DNA of 64,000 bases, taken from assembly GCF_001426505.1 (NCBI RefSeq), contig NZ_LMEV01000012.1, positions 97,812 to 161,811 of the forward strand, written 5' to 3'. The position numbers and the translations under genes were made by a program. Shown one piece after another: positions 35,703 through 44,583 of the stretch (positions within the stretch are counted from its first letter, which is position 1; each line of letters opens with the position of its first letter). The notes beneath the pieces were generated by a model that was not told the DNA's origin, did no database searches, and saw nothing but the letters and a program-made list of their open reading frames with translations. The stretch is from Variovorax sp. Root473 (lineage in GTDB: Bacteria; Pseudomonadota; Gammaproteobacteria; Burkholderiales; Burkholderiaceae_C).

Positions 35703-35735
35703 AAGGCCGTCCGACGTGACGGCCTTTCTCTTTTT
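35703..35735 (+). terminator. Intrinsic terminator after dienelactone hydrolase gene
   Basis: A 9-bp stem (AAGGCCGTC 35703-35711 with GACGGCCTT 35718-35726), 6-nt loop, then TCTCTTTTT. Confidence 0.85.
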
Positions 35736-35757
35736 ATGATCGGAACAAGGCCATGAA

Positions 35758-36702
35758 ATGGTTTCACTGGCCGTTCCTCTTGCGCAAGCAGCTATGAATT
35801 TGATAGTAATTCTCGTGGCGACCCTGGTCGCCGGCATCGGAAGCGTCTGGCTCGCGGCCCTGCTGCTGCGCGTGGGCGTGCGAAGCGGCGGCGGCGGCGT
35901 GAATTCGCAGCACCTGCTGAGCCTGGCCGCCGGTGCGCTGCTGGCCACCGCCTTCATGCACCTGCTGCCCGAGGCCTTCGAAAGCCGCATCGAGCCCGCG
36001 CTGCTGTTCGCCGTGCTGCTGTTCGGGCTGGTGTTCTTCTTCCTGCTCGACAAGGCCGAGTTGTGGCACCACGGGCATGAGCACCACCATGGCGACGTCG
36101 CACCCGTGAAGGGCGAAGCGCACGATCACCACGATCACGACCACCACGGCCATTCGCACGGCCACGCCCACCATCACACGTCGCCCACGGGCGGCGGCAG
36201 CTGGGCCGTGCTTACCGGCGACAGCGTGCACTGCTTCGGCGACGGCATCCTGATCGCCTCGGCCTTCGTGGCCGACATCCGCCTGGGCCTCGTGGCCGCG
36301 CTGGCCGTGCTTGCGCACGAGGTGCCGCACCACATCGGCGACCTCGTCGTGTTGCGCCAGAGCTCGGCCAATTCGCGCGCGGCGCTGGTGAAGGTGTCGC
36401 TCGCGGGCACGATGACCATGCTCGGCGGCATCGCGGGCTGGTGGCTGGTCGACCAGCTGCATGGCTGGCTGCCGTACTTCCTGGTGCTGGCGGGTAGCAG
36501 CTTCGTCTACGTGGCGCTGGCCGACCTGATTCCGCAGCTGCAAAAGCGCCTACCCGCGCGCCAGACCGCGGCGCAGATCGCGTGGCTGGTCGCCGGCATC
36601 GTGCTGGTCACGCTCGTGAGCCGGCTCGCGCACGGCGAGCATGGCCATGAACACGGCCACGATGAAGGGCACGGCGAGCACGGCCACGTCCACAAGGACT
36701 GA
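35758..36702 (+). CDS. ZIP-family divalent metal transporter
   Basis: A 314-residue ZIP transporter with about eight membrane helices (LIVILVATLVAGIGSVWLAA; LLFAVLLFGLVFFFLLD; AALAVLAHEVPHHIGDLVVL; others). The metal path residues of helices IV and V are HCFGDGILIASAF and HEVPHHIGD. The cytoplasmic loop at about residues 102-142 is very histidine-rich (HEHHHGD, HDHHDHDHHGHSHGHAHHH) and a second His cluster ends the protein. Zinc or iron import is likely. The start could instead be ATG 35794, twelve codons in. Confidence 0.9.
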   Translation: MVSLAVPLAQAAMNLIVILVATLVAGIGSVWLAALLLRVGVRSGGGGVNSQHLLSLAAGALLATAFMHLLPEAFESRIEPALLFAVLLFGLVFFFLLDKAELWHHGHEHHHGDVAPVKGEAHDHHDHDHHGHSHGHAHHHTSPTGGGSWAVLTGDSVHCFGDGILIASAFVADIRLGLVAALAVLAHEVPHHIGDLVVLRQSSANSRAALVKVSLAGTMTMLGGIAGWWLVDQLHGWLPYFLVLAGSSFVYVALADLIPQLQKRLPARQTAAQIAWLVAGIVLVTLVSRLAHGEHGHEHGHDEGHGEHGHVHKD

Positions 36703-36833
36703 CGCTGCAGCGTGCGCGCGGCCTCGGGGGACGGGAAACTTTCCGACACCGACGTCAGCCCGTCGATCCACCGCAAGGGGCAAAACAGGCGCACCATAGA
36801 GGGCCGTTCACCCATCTGCCGAGGAATTCGATC

Positions 36834-37052
36834 ATGACGCCCCACGCCGATGCCACCGCGCGCTCCGCCTCGTCGTCCGAAGACGACGAAGAGGACAACA
36901 CGCCTGCCGACGACTTCGAGGAACTCGAAGCCGATGCGTCCGACGACCTGTCGGACGAAACGGGCATCGACCTCACCGATGCCAGCGAGCTCGATGCCGA
37001 CAACGTGCCGGCCGACGAAGAGTTCGATCGCGTGATGAACGCGCCGGACTGA
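36834..37052 (+). CDS. Very acidic small hypothetical protein
   Basis: A 72-residue protein in which about 40 per cent of residues are Asp or Glu and almost none are basic (SSSEDDEEDNTPADDFEELE, DASDDLSDETGIDLTD). GAGGA lies 9 nt before ATG, supporting translation. No fold or family is recognised. It is probably intrinsically disordered and could bind cations or a basic partner. The amidase gene ends convergently 9 bp away. Confidence 0.6.
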   Translation: MTPHADATARSASSSEDDEEDNTPADDFEELEADASDDLSDETGIDLTDASELDADNVPADEEFDRVMNAPD

Positions 37053-37061
37053 TCCGCTCGA

Positions 37062-38447
37062 TCAGGACGGTTCCGGCCAGCGCGCCTGTGCCGGACGCAC
37101 CGATTCGTAGAAGTGCGCCATCTGCAGCACGCCCAGGTCGTCGAAGCGGCGCCCCGCGATCTGCAGGCCGATCGGCAAACCGTTCTTCGCGTGGCCGCAA
37201 TTGATCGACGCGGCCGGTTGTTCCGACTGGTTGAACACCGAGGTGAAGTGTGAGTCCTTCATCAGGTTCTCCGAGCCGCTGTTGATGGCGTCCGCCGCGA
37301 ACGGCAGCACTGGCGACACCGGCGACAGCACGTAGTCGAAGGGCTGAGTGGCCGCCACGGTGGCCGCGCGCAGCGCCTGCATGCGCGTGAAGGCACGGAA
37401 GGTGTCTTCGGGCGTGAGCGAGGCCGCGTACTCCGCCGCCTGATGGATGTAGCCGGCCGCGAGCTTTGCGCGTTCCGGCGGCATCGCGGCCAGGTCGACG
37501 CGGCAGCGCATCGTGAAGAAGTGGGCCATGCCCATGCGCATGTCCAGCGTGCTCCAGTCGGCCAGCGGCTCGACGATGGCACCGGCCTGCTCGAACAGGC
37601 GGGCCGCGGCGAGCACGGCTTCTTTCACCTCTGCATCGATGGGCCAGCCGCCCGTGGTCTCGGTCCACAAGCCGATGCGCAGGCCCTTCACATTGCGCTC
37701 GAGCCGCTGCCATGCAAAGTCGTTCGGCGGCAGGCTCATGTAGTCGCGCGCGTCGGGCCGTGTCACCACCTGCATCATCAGCGCGGCGTCGGCGACGGTG
37801 CGCGTCATCGGGCCGATCACGCGCGCGGCCGCGGGCGGGTCGACCGGAATGCGGCCGTGGCTGGGCTTCAGGCCGAACACGCCGCAGAAGCTGGCCGGAA
37901 TGCGCACCGAGCCGCCGATGTCGGTGCCCAGGTGCAGCGGGCCGTAGCCCGCGGCGGCGGCAGCGCCCGCGCCCGAACTCGAGCCGCCGGTGTTGCGGCC
38001 CAGGTCCCACGGGTTGCGCGTGAGCGCGTGGAAGCTCGACGGCGCGGCGCCCAGGAAGCCGAAGTCAGGCATCGTCGTCTTGGTCACGATGACCGCGCCC
38101 GCCTCGCGCAGGCGTGCGGCCGCAGGGGCGTCGGAAGGGGCGGGGGCCAGCACGGTCGCCGCGCTGCCGATCGGCGACGGCGTGCCGCGCGTGGCGATGT
38201 TTTCCTTCAGCGTGACCGGCACGCCGTCGAGCTCGCCCTGCGGCTTGCCCTGGGCCCAGCGTGCCTCGGAGGTGCGCGCCGATGCGAGCGCGGCTTCGGC
38301 GTCCAGCCCGTAGGTGGCGTGGATGTGCGGCTCCCAGCGCTCGATGCGCGCAAGCACGGCCTGCGTCACCTCGACCGGCGACAAGGCCCGATCACGGTAG
38401 CGTTCGAGCAACTGGAGGGCACTGAGTTCGTACAGGGGTGTGGTCAT
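37062..38447 (-). CDS. Amidase-signature-family amidase
   Basis: A 461-residue serine amidase. The Ser-cisSer-Lys triad is visible: K81 (VPVTLKENIATRG), the cis-Ser in RNTGGSSSGAGAA (156-158) and nucleophile S180 (GTDIGGSVRIPAS). It hydrolyses carboxamides to acids and ammonia; the precise substrate is unknown. It is the last gene of operon A, 63 bp after the fused ATPase gene, so it probably acts in the cytoplasm on the amidated compound brought in by that transporter. Confidence 0.9.
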   Translation of the reverse strand: MTTPLYELSALQLLERYRDRALSPVEVTQAVLARIERWEPHIHATYGLDAEAALASARTSEARWAQGKPQGELDGVPVTLKENIATRGTPSPIGSAATVLAPAPSDAPAAARLREAGAVIVTKTTMPDFGFLGAAPSSFHALTRNPWDLGRNTGGSSSGAGAAAAAGYGPLHLGTDIGGSVRIPASFCGVFGLKPSHGRIPVDPPAAARVIGPMTRTVADAALMMQVVTRPDARDYMSLPPNDFAWQRLERNVKGLRIGLWTETTGGWPIDAEVKEAVLAAARLFEQAGAIVEPLADWSTLDMRMGMAHFFTMRCRVDLAAMPPERAKLAAGYIHQAAEYAASLTPEDTFRAFTRMQALRAATVAATQPFDYVLSPVSPVLPFAADAINSGSENLMKDSHFTSVFNQSEQPAASINCGHAKNGLPIGLQIAGRRFDDLGVLQMAHFYESVRPAQARWPEPS

Positions 38448-38510
38448 GGCTTCGTCTCTTTGGGTTGGTTGGATGAAGGTGGTCGGAAAAGACAGGGGAG
38501 GCGACGGCGC

Positions 38511-40151
38511 TCAGCCGCCTCCGAACGCATAGCCCTGGCCCGGCGCGGCGGCCAGCAGCGTGCGCGTGTAGGCCTCGCGCGGCGACAGCAGCACGTCGTG
38601 CGCGCTGCCTTGCTCGACGATGCGGCCCTTGTGCATCACGATCAGGCGGTCGCAGATCTGGCTGGCCACGCGCAGGTCGTGGGTGATGAACAGGATGCCG
38701 ATCGACAGCCGCTGCTGGATCTCCGCGAGCAGCTTCAATATCTGGTCCTGCACCGACACGTCGAGCGCCGACACGGCCTCGTCGGCGATCAGCACGCGTG
38801 GCTCGCAGGCCAGCGCGCGTGCAATGCACAGCCGCTGGCGCTGGCCGCCCGAGAACTCGCTCGGGTAGCGGTGCAGCACCTCGGGCTGCAGCCGCACCAG
38901 CGCCATCAACTCCTCGGCGCGTTGCCAGGCCTTGGCGTGCGGCACGCCGAAATTCACCGGCCCCTCGACGATCGACTGGCCCACCGTGCGGCGCGGGTTG
39001 AGCGAGCGGTTCGGGTCCTGGAACACGACCTGCACCATGCGACGGAAAGCCGAGCGCTGCGCGCCGCGCGAGCCCTCGATGCCCGGCACGCGGATGTCGC
39101 CGTCGGTGGGTTCGATCAGCCGCGCGATGCAGCGCGCCACGGTCGACTTGCCCGAGCCCGATTCGCCCACGATGCCGACCGTCTCGCCCGCATGCAGCTT
39201 CAGCGACACGTCGGCCGCCGCATGCACCGTGCGGCGCTTGCCGGGCCAGCTGCCCGTGCGGTAGACCTTGCCCACGCCGCGCGCGTCGAGCAGCGGCGCC
39301 TGGGCGTCGATGGGCGCGCGCAGCACCGGGGCCAGCCGCGGCACCGCGTCGAGCAGCATGCGCGTGTAGGCCTCCTTCGGGCGGCGCAGCACCTCGTCCT
39401 TCGGGCCGCTCTCGACCTGCCGGCCCAGCTGCAGCACCACCACCTGGTCGGCGATGTCCGCCACCACGCCGAAGTCGTGCGTGATGAACAGCACGGCCGT
39501 GCCGTTCTCCTGCTGCATCTCGCGGATGAGCGCGAGGATCTCGGCCTGCGTGGTCACGTCGAGCGCGGTGGTGGGTTCGTCGCAGATCAGCAATGCCGGG
39601 CGCAGGATCAGCGCGATGGCGATCACGATGCGCTGGCGCTGCCCGCCCGAGAGCTGGTGCGGGTAGGCGTCGTAGATACGCTGGGGCTCGGGCAGGCGCA
39701 CGCGTTCGAAGATGGCGAGCACGCGCTGGCGACGCGCGGCAGCGCCCAGCGTCGTGTGCTCGGCCAGGATTTCGTCGACCTGCTCGCCGCAGCGCATCAC
39801 CGGGTTGAGCGCGGTCATCGGCTCCTGGAACACCATCGCCATGCGCGCGCCGCGCAGGGCGCGCAGCCGCGCCGGGCTGGCTGCGAGCACGTCCTCGCCC
39901 TGCACCTCGATGCGCCCGGCCGAGGGCCGCAGCGACGCGGGCAGCAGGTCCATCGCGGCCTGCGCGATGACCGACTTGCCGGAGCCCGACTCGCCCAGCA
40001 GGCACACGACCTGGCCGGGCATCACGTCGAACGAGATGCCGTGCACCGCGTGTGCGCGGTCGGCGCCGGCGGGCAGGTCGATGGCGAGGTCGCGCACCAC
40101 GAGGCAGGGCGCGGGAGTGGTCGTGGAAGCCGAAGAAGTGGTGGATGTCAT
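38511..40151 (-). CDS. Fused double-ATPase of a dipeptide/oligopeptide ABC importer
   Basis: A 546-residue protein in which DppD-like and DppF-like ATPase domains are joined. Domain 1: Walker A GESGSGKS (53-60), signature LSGGQ (167-171), Walker [13 protein letters not shown]. Domain 2: Walker A GESGSGKS (329-336), [20 protein letters not shown]. Both appear active. The Cys-rich oligo-HPY tails seen in separate DppD/DppF proteins are missing. Its ATG follows the permease stop by 2 bp. It belongs to operon A. Confidence 0.93.
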   Translation of the reverse strand: MTSTTSSASTTTPAPCLVVRDLAIDLPAGADRAHAVHGISFDVMPGQVVCLLGESGSGKSVIAQAAMDLLPASLRPSAGRIEVQGEDVLAASPARLRALRGARMAMVFQEPMTALNPVMRCGEQVDEILAEHTTLGAAARRQRVLAIFERVRLPEPQRIYDAYPHQLSGGQRQRIVIAIALILRPALLICDEPTTALDVTTQAEILALIREMQQENGTAVLFITHDFGVVADIADQVVVLQLGRQVESGPKDEVLRRPKEAYTRMLLDAVPRLAPVLRAPIDAQAPLLDARGVGKVYRTGSWPGKRRTVHAAADVSLKLHAGETVGIVGESGSGKSTVARCIARLIEPTDGDIRVPGIEGSRGAQRSAFRRMVQVVFQDPNRSLNPRRTVGQSIVEGPVNFGVPHAKAWQRAEELMALVRLQPEVLHRYPSEFSGGQRQRLCIARALACEPRVLIADEAVSALDVSVQDQILKLLAEIQQRLSIGILFITHDLRVASQICDRLIVMHKGRIVEQGSAHDVLLSPREAYTRTLLAAAPGQGYAFGGG

Positions 40152-40153
40152 GC

Positions 40154-41119
40154 TCAGCCTCCGCGCGGTTTGAACTTGGGGTCGAGTGCGTCGCGCAGGC
40201 CGTCGCCGAGCATGTTCACTGCCAGCACCGTGAGCGCGAGGAAGGCGCCGGGCATCAGCACGGTCGAGGGGTGCGAGGTGAAGTGCGTGCGGCCCTCGGA
40301 CATGATGTTTCCCCAGGTCGGCACCTCGGACGGCAGGCCGATGCCCAGGAACGACATCACGGCCTCCACCAGCATTGCGGCGGCGCAGATGAAGGTGCCC
40401 TGCACGATCAGCGGTGCCACCGTGTTGGGCAGGATGTGGCGCAGCATCAGCTTCCAGGTCGGCGTGTCGAGAGCGACGGCCGCTTCCACGTACGGCTCCT
40501 CGCGCACCGACAGCACCACCGAGCGCACCAGCCGCGCCACGCGCGGTGTCTCGGGCACCACGATGGCCAGGATCACCGTGAGCAGGCTGGGCCGCCACAC
40601 GGCCACCAGCACGATCGCGAACAGGATGCCGGGGATGGCCATCATCCCGTCCATCACCCGCATGATCAAGCCGTCGAGCCGCCGGAAGTAGCCGGCGACC
40701 ATGCCGATCACGAGGCCGAACGCGACCGAGCCCAGCGCCACCGCCACGCCCACCGACAGCGAGATGCGCGCGCCATAGGCCGTGCGGCTCCACAGGTCGC
40801 GGCCCATGCTGTCGGTGCCCAGAGGGAAGAAGCGCTCGAAGCTGTCGCCCGCGAGCGTGGTGAACTCGGTGCGCGCGCCGGGCGGCAGGTGCGAGTTGGC
40901 GGGGTCCATCGCGTTCGGGTCGATGGTGTAGAGCCAGGGCGCGGCCATCGCGAGCACCAGCATCGCGACCAGCAGGGCGCCGCCGATGCGCACGCCGCCG
41001 TTGGCGAGCAGGCGGCGCAGCAGCGACCGGGCCGGGGCGCGGGGCGCGGCGGGAGCAACCCCGGCCGCTGCAGCCGCAGCCGAGGTGGGCGCATCGTCGC
41101 GCAGGGAGATCGAAGTCAT
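40154..41119 (-). CDS. Peptide ABC importer permease, DppC type
   Basis: A 321-residue inner-membrane permease. An Ala-rich cytoplasmic N-terminus leads to helix 1 (GGALLVAMLVLAMAAPWL), the DppC extracellular loop with HLPPGARTEF and GTDSMGRDLWSR, and the EAA coupling segment (EAAVALDTPTWKLMLRHILP), followed by SFLGIGLPSEVPTWG and [19 protein letters not shown]. It pairs with the DppB-type permease 21 bp upstream in operon A. Confidence 0.93.
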   Translation of the reverse strand: MTSISLRDDAPTSAAAAAAGVAPAAPRAPARSLLRRLLANGGVRIGGALLVAMLVLAMAAPWLYTIDPNAMDPANSHLPPGARTEFTTLAGDSFERFFPLGTDSMGRDLWSRTAYGARISLSVGVAVALGSVAFGLVIGMVAGYFRRLDGLIMRVMDGMMAIPGILFAIVLVAVWRPSLLTVILAIVVPETPRVARLVRSVVLSVREEPYVEAAVALDTPTWKLMLRHILPNTVAPLIVQGTFICAAAMLVEAVMSFLGIGLPSEVPTWGNIMSEGRTHFTSHPSTVLMPGAFLALTVLAVNMLGDGLRDALDPKFKPRGG

Positions 41120-41140
41120 GGCGGGGCTTTCGAAGGAAGG

Positions 41141-42082
41141 TCAGTACCGGATGCGCGGATCGAGCAGCAGGTAGCTCAGGTCCACCAGCAGGTTGACCAC
41201 CACGTACACGAGCGAGAAGAAGAGGGTGATCGCCTGGATCAGCGGATAGTCGCGCGAGAGCACCGCATCCACCGTGAGCTGGCCGAGGCCGGGGATCGCG
41301 TAGATCGTTTCGGTGACCACCACGCCGCCGATCAGCCCCGCCACGCTCAGGCCGATGACGGTGGCGATCGGCACCGCCGCGTTGGCCAGCGCGTGGCGCA
41401 GCAGCATGCGCCACTCCGAAATGCCCTTGGCGCGCGCCGTGCGCACGTAGTCTTCGGTGAGGGCCTCCGACACCGCCGCGCGCGTGACCCGCGCGATGAG
41501 TGCCGCGTACATCACGGCCAGCGTGACGCAGGGCAGCACCAGGTGGCGCAGCCACGGGCCGATGCCGTCGCCGATGCGCTGGTAGCCTTGCGAGGGCAGC
41601 CAGCCGAGCTGCATCGAGAACAGCCAGATCATCACGTAGCCGGCCACGAACACCGGCACCGAGAAGCCGAGCACCGAAGCGCCCATGATGAAGCGGTCGA
41701 GCCGGCCGCCGCGCCGCGAGGCCGCGAGCACGCCCAGCGGCACGGCGATCAGCACCGTGAGCACCACCGTCACTGCCGCCACCGAGAGCGTGGGCTCCAG
41801 GCGCTGGCCGATCAGCTCGGTCACGCGCATCCGGTAAAAGAAGGAGTAGCCCAGGTCGCCGCGCAGCACCTGGCCGAGCCAGTGCACGAACTGCGTGACG
41901 ATCGATGCGTCCAGGCCCAGCTGGGCGCGGATGCGCGCGATGTCCTGCGCATTGGCCGCGTCGCCCGCGATGGCCGCCGCCGGATCGCCGGGCGTCATGC
42001 GCAGCAGCAGGAAGACGATGACGGCCACGATCAGGAGCACGGGCGCGGTGGCCAGTCCGCGGCGCAACAGGAAGTGAAGCAT
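41141..42082 (-). CDS. Peptide ABC importer permease, DppB type
   Basis: A 313-residue permease with the DppB architecture: N-terminal helix (LATAPVLLIVAVIVFLLLRM), TPGDPAAAIAGD, FFYRMRVTELIGQRLEPTLS, and the EAA loop YVRTARAKGISEWRMLLRHA. It ends VDLSYLLLDPRIRY, typical of the family. The binding protein gene lies upstream across a 130-bp gap that contains a stable hairpin. Confidence 0.93.
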   Translation of the reverse strand: MLHFLLRRGLATAPVLLIVAVIVFLLLRMTPGDPAAAIAGDAANAQDIARIRAQLGLDASIVTQFVHWLGQVLRGDLGYSFFYRMRVTELIGQRLEPTLSVAAVTVVLTVLIAVPLGVLAASRRGGRLDRFIMGASVLGFSVPVFVAGYVMIWLFSMQLGWLPSQGYQRIGDGIGPWLRHLVLPCVTLAVMYAALIARVTRAAVSEALTEDYVRTARAKGISEWRMLLRHALANAAVPIATVIGLSVAGLIGGVVVTETIYAIPGLGQLTVDAVLSRDYPLIQAITLFFSLVYVVVNLLVDLSYLLLDPRIRY

Positions 42083-42139
42083 GTGAATCGGTTCCGTGAC
42101 GAAGGGCCGGGCGTCCGGCGCGGGCAAAGGAAGTCCCGC

Positions 42140-42165
42140 CCGGCTGCCGCGCAGGGCGCAGCCGG
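42140..42165 (-). promoter_or_regulatory. Intercistronic hairpin between binding protein and permease genes
   Basis: An 8-bp stem (CCGGCTGC 42140-42147 with GCAGCCGG 42158-42165) within the 130-bp gap of operon A. Such hairpins often stabilise the upstream message so that the binding protein outnumbers the permeases; no T-run follows. Confidence 0.4.
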
Positions 42166-42212
42166 TCAGGGGTGTCGATCAGGAGGGGAGAGCGGCGCGA
42201 GTGCGCGCCGGC

Positions 42213-43805
42213 CTACGGCGCCTGCTTCTTGCGCACGTTCCAGTACAGCACCGCCGGCGAGGGCAGCAGGCCGGTGATGGTGCCGCGGCGCACGGCCGTG
42301 GGTGCCTTGCCTTCGCCGAGCGGCGCGAGCACGCCGTGCTCGAGCACGACCTGCTGGATCTGCGTGGCGATGTCCTTGCGCTGCGCGAGGTCGGCGGTGG
42401 CGATGAACTTCGACTTCAGCGCCTCGAGCTCGGGCACCACGGGCCAGCCGAAGTAGCCCTGGTCGCCGTTGCCGGTCAGCGGGCTGTAGCTGATGGGGCT
42501 GCTTGCGTCCACGCCGCCCCAGAAGGTGATGAAGGCGTTCCAGCCGCCGTTCTCGGGCAGGTCCTTCTTGGTGCGGCGGGTCACGAGCGTGGCCCAGTCG
42601 GTGGTCTGCACATCGACGTTGAAGCCCACCTGCTTGAGCAGCTGGCCGTACACCGCCGGCAGCTTGTTCAGCGCGGGCGAATCACCCGGCAGCATGATGA
42701 CCACCGGCTTGCCGTCGTAGCCCGATTCCTTGAGCAGCTTGCGCGCTTCCTCGAACTGCGGCTTGCCGGTGTAGAAGCCGGTCTTGTCGCTCGCGTAGAG
42801 CGAGCCGCACAGGTAGATCGACGCGCAGGGCTTGTAAAAGTCGCGGAAGGTGACCTGCGCGCGCAGCATCGCTTCCTGGTTGACGGCCAGCATCGCGGCC
42901 TTCAGCGCCTTCGGGTTGTTGAAGGGCGGCACCTTGTGGTTGTAGAGCACCGTGAAGGGGCCCGCCGGCATCACGTCGACCAGCTCGATCTTGTCGTTGG
43001 TGCGCATGCCGGTGTAGCCCGACGCGGGCACGGTCTCGAGCATGTCGACCTCGCCGTTGAGCAGCGCATTGGTCTGCGTCTGCGGGTCGCGCAGCAGCAC
43101 CCATTCGACGCGGTCGACGTGCACCACCTTGCCGCCGGCCAGGCCCGAGGCGGGCTCTTTGCGCGGCACGTAGGCGGTGTTCTTGCGGTAGATGACGCGG
43201 TCGCCGGGGCGGAAGTCTTCCTTGGCGAGCGTGAAGGGGCCGGAGCCCACCATCTCGTCGATCTGCTTGTCTGCGGGCGTGTCGGCCACGCGCTTGGGCA
43301 TGATGAAAGGCACCAGCGGGTTGGGCTTGCCGAGCGCGTCGAGCACCACGCCGAAGGGCTGCTTGAACGTCATGCGAAAGCCGTTGGGGCCGTCGGCGGC
43401 AACGCTGTCCATCGCCTCGTACATCTTCTGGCCCAGCGTGTCGCGCTTGGCCCAGCGCGCCAGCGAGGCGATCACGTCCTGCGAGGTGACCGGTGCGCCG
43501 TCATGGAATTTCAGGCCCGGGCGCAGCGTGAAGCTCCACACCTTGTTGTCGGCGCTCGCGCTGTACTTGTCGACCATCTGCGGTTTGATGACGCCCTTCT
43601 CGTCCATCGCGAAGAGGGTGTCGTAGATCATCAGGCCGTGGTTGCGCGTGATGTTGGCGGTGGTCCAGATCGGGTCGACGATCTTCAGGTCCGACGAGGG
43701 CACGGTGCGAAGCACGGTCTGCGCGGGGGCGGTGGCGGCGAAGCACAAAGCGAGCGCCGACAGGGAAGCCGCCGCGACGCGGCGCGGTGAAAGGTGGATT
43801 GCCAT
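42213..43805 (-). CDS. Peptide ABC importer substrate-binding protein (family 5)
   Basis: A 530-residue periplasmic binding protein of the DppA/OppA/NikA family. A signal peptide (residues about 1-29, ending TAPAQ) precedes LRTVPSSDLKIVDPIWTTAN and MIYDTLFAMDEKGVIKPQM, then WSFTLRPGLKFHDGAPVTSQ, all landmarks of the family. The ligand pocket cannot be read from sequence. It is 6 bp after marR. Its homologue in operon B differs clearly, suggesting a different peptide ligand. Confidence 0.93.
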   Translation of the reverse strand: MAIHLSPRRVAAASLSALALCFAATAPAQTVLRTVPSSDLKIVDPIWTTANITRNHGLMIYDTLFAMDEKGVIKPQMVDKYSASADNKVWSFTLRPGLKFHDGAPVTSQDVIASLARWAKRDTLGQKMYEAMDSVAADGPNGFRMTFKQPFGVVLDALGKPNPLVPFIMPKRVADTPADKQIDEMVGSGPFTLAKEDFRPGDRVIYRKNTAYVPRKEPASGLAGGKVVHVDRVEWVLLRDPQTQTNALLNGEVDMLETVPASGYTGMRTNDKIELVDVMPAGPFTVLYNHKVPPFNNPKALKAAMLAVNQEAMLRAQVTFRDFYKPCASIYLCGSLYASDKTGFYTGKPQFEEARKLLKESGYDGKPVVIMLPGDSPALNKLPAVYGQLLKQVGFNVDVQTTDWATLVTRRTKKDLPENGGWNAFITFWGGVDASSPISYSPLTGNGDQGYFGWPVVPELEALKSKFIATADLAQRKDIATQIQQVVLEHGVLAPLGEGKAPTAVRRGTITGLLPSPAVLYWNVRKKQAP

Positions 43806-43811
43806 GGAGCC

Positions 43812-44351
43812 TTACTTCTTTCGGGAGGGAGCGGAAGACACGGGGGAGGAGGACGGGGGCGATTCCTTGCTTTCGCGCAGCTGCACCAGCAGGAATTCGA
43901 AGATGTCGCGCGAGCCTTCTTCGGCGTCGATGAGCTTGTGCATGATGCGGCGCAGGTTCTCGATGTCGGCGACGCTCAGGCAGTCGAGAAAGCGCGCTTC
44001 CATTTCATGCCCGATGGGCTCGGCGCGCAGCACCATGTCGACACCCGTCTTGCTCAGGCACAGGCGGATCTGCCGCGCGTCCTCGGTGCCGATGTGTCGC
44101 TCGACCAGATTGCGCTGCACCAGCGAACCCACCAGCTTGGAGACCAGCGTCTTCTCGATGGCGCAGGTCTGCACCAGCTGGCCCATGGTGATGCCGGGCG
44201 CAGCGCCGATCATGCGCAGCAGGCGCACGTCGCGGATCGACAGGCCGAGCTCGATCTCGTAGATGCGCGAGCCGCGATCGCGCGTGCGCTGCGACGCCAG
44301 GTCGATCAGCACGTTGAGGTAGTCGTTCTTCAGGCGAAGCGGGGCATGCAT
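43812..44351 (-). CDS. MarR-family transcriptional regulator of operon A
   Basis: A 179-residue MarR protein. The winged helix spans about residues 36-110 (LSIRDVRLLRMIGAAPGITM, GQLVQTCAIEKTLVSKLVGS, then the wing RHIGTEDARQIRLCLSKTG), and dimerisation helices flank it. The C-terminal tail is Ser/Pro-rich. It is the first gene of operon A (marR, binding protein, permeases, ATPase, amidase), and a perfect 21-bp palindrome lies 22 bp upstream of its start. MarR proteins usually repress their own operon until a small acid or aromatic ligand binds. Confidence 0.9.
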   Translation of the reverse strand: MHAPLRLKNDYLNVLIDLASQRTRDRGSRIYEIELGLSIRDVRLLRMIGAAPGITMGQLVQTCAIEKTLVSKLVGSLVQRNLVERHIGTEDARQIRLCLSKTGVDMVLRAEPIGHEMEARFLDCLSVADIENLRRIMHKLIDAEEGSRDIFEFLLVQLRESKESPPSSSPVSSAPSRKK

Positions 44352-44372
44352 GAGGGTTTGTAGAAGTCTTCA

Positions 44373-44393
44373 ATAGTTGAAATCTTCAACTAT
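44373..44393. promoter_or_regulatory. Candidate MarR operator
   Basis: A perfect inverted repeat, ATAGTTGAA (44373-44381), 3-nt spacer, TTCAACTAT (44385-44393). Size and symmetry are those of MarR-family operators, and it sits just upstream of the marR-led operon. A nearby GAAGTCTTC (44363-44371) is a second small palindrome. Confidence 0.7.
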
Positions 44394-44466
44394 GAGGGCG
44401 GACTACGCAAGCTCCGGGCCAGCCGTCGAGGGAAATCCCCTAGGGGCGCGCCGTCACAGGATCAGG

Positions 44467-44504
44467 GAGAGAAAAAGAAAGAAAACCGGGCCCGTGAGGC
44501 CCGG
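44467..44504 (-). terminator. Intrinsic terminator of operon B
   Basis: A 7-bp stem (CCGGGCC 44486-44492 with GGCCCGG 44498-44504). On the minus strand it is followed by TTTTCTTTCTTTTTCTC. It lies 80 bp after the D-aminoacylase stop. Confidence 0.7.
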
Positions 44505-44583
44505 CGTGTTCACCGATCCGGTGCTGCGCATGCACCAGGATGTGAAGCAGCGGCGCCATGCGGATGATGGCGCGTGCGACCTG

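Noticed and set aside
37443..40691. Very long plus-strand open frame of 1,082 codons opposite the amidase and ATPase genes
   Set aside because: It runs antisense to clearly recognised genes and has a His/Arg/Ala-rich composition typical of the complement of G/C-rich coding DNA.
40052..42277. Plus-strand open frame of 741 codons rich in His, Arg, Gln and Ala
   Set aside because: It lies opposite the two permease genes, has no motif and shows extreme composition.
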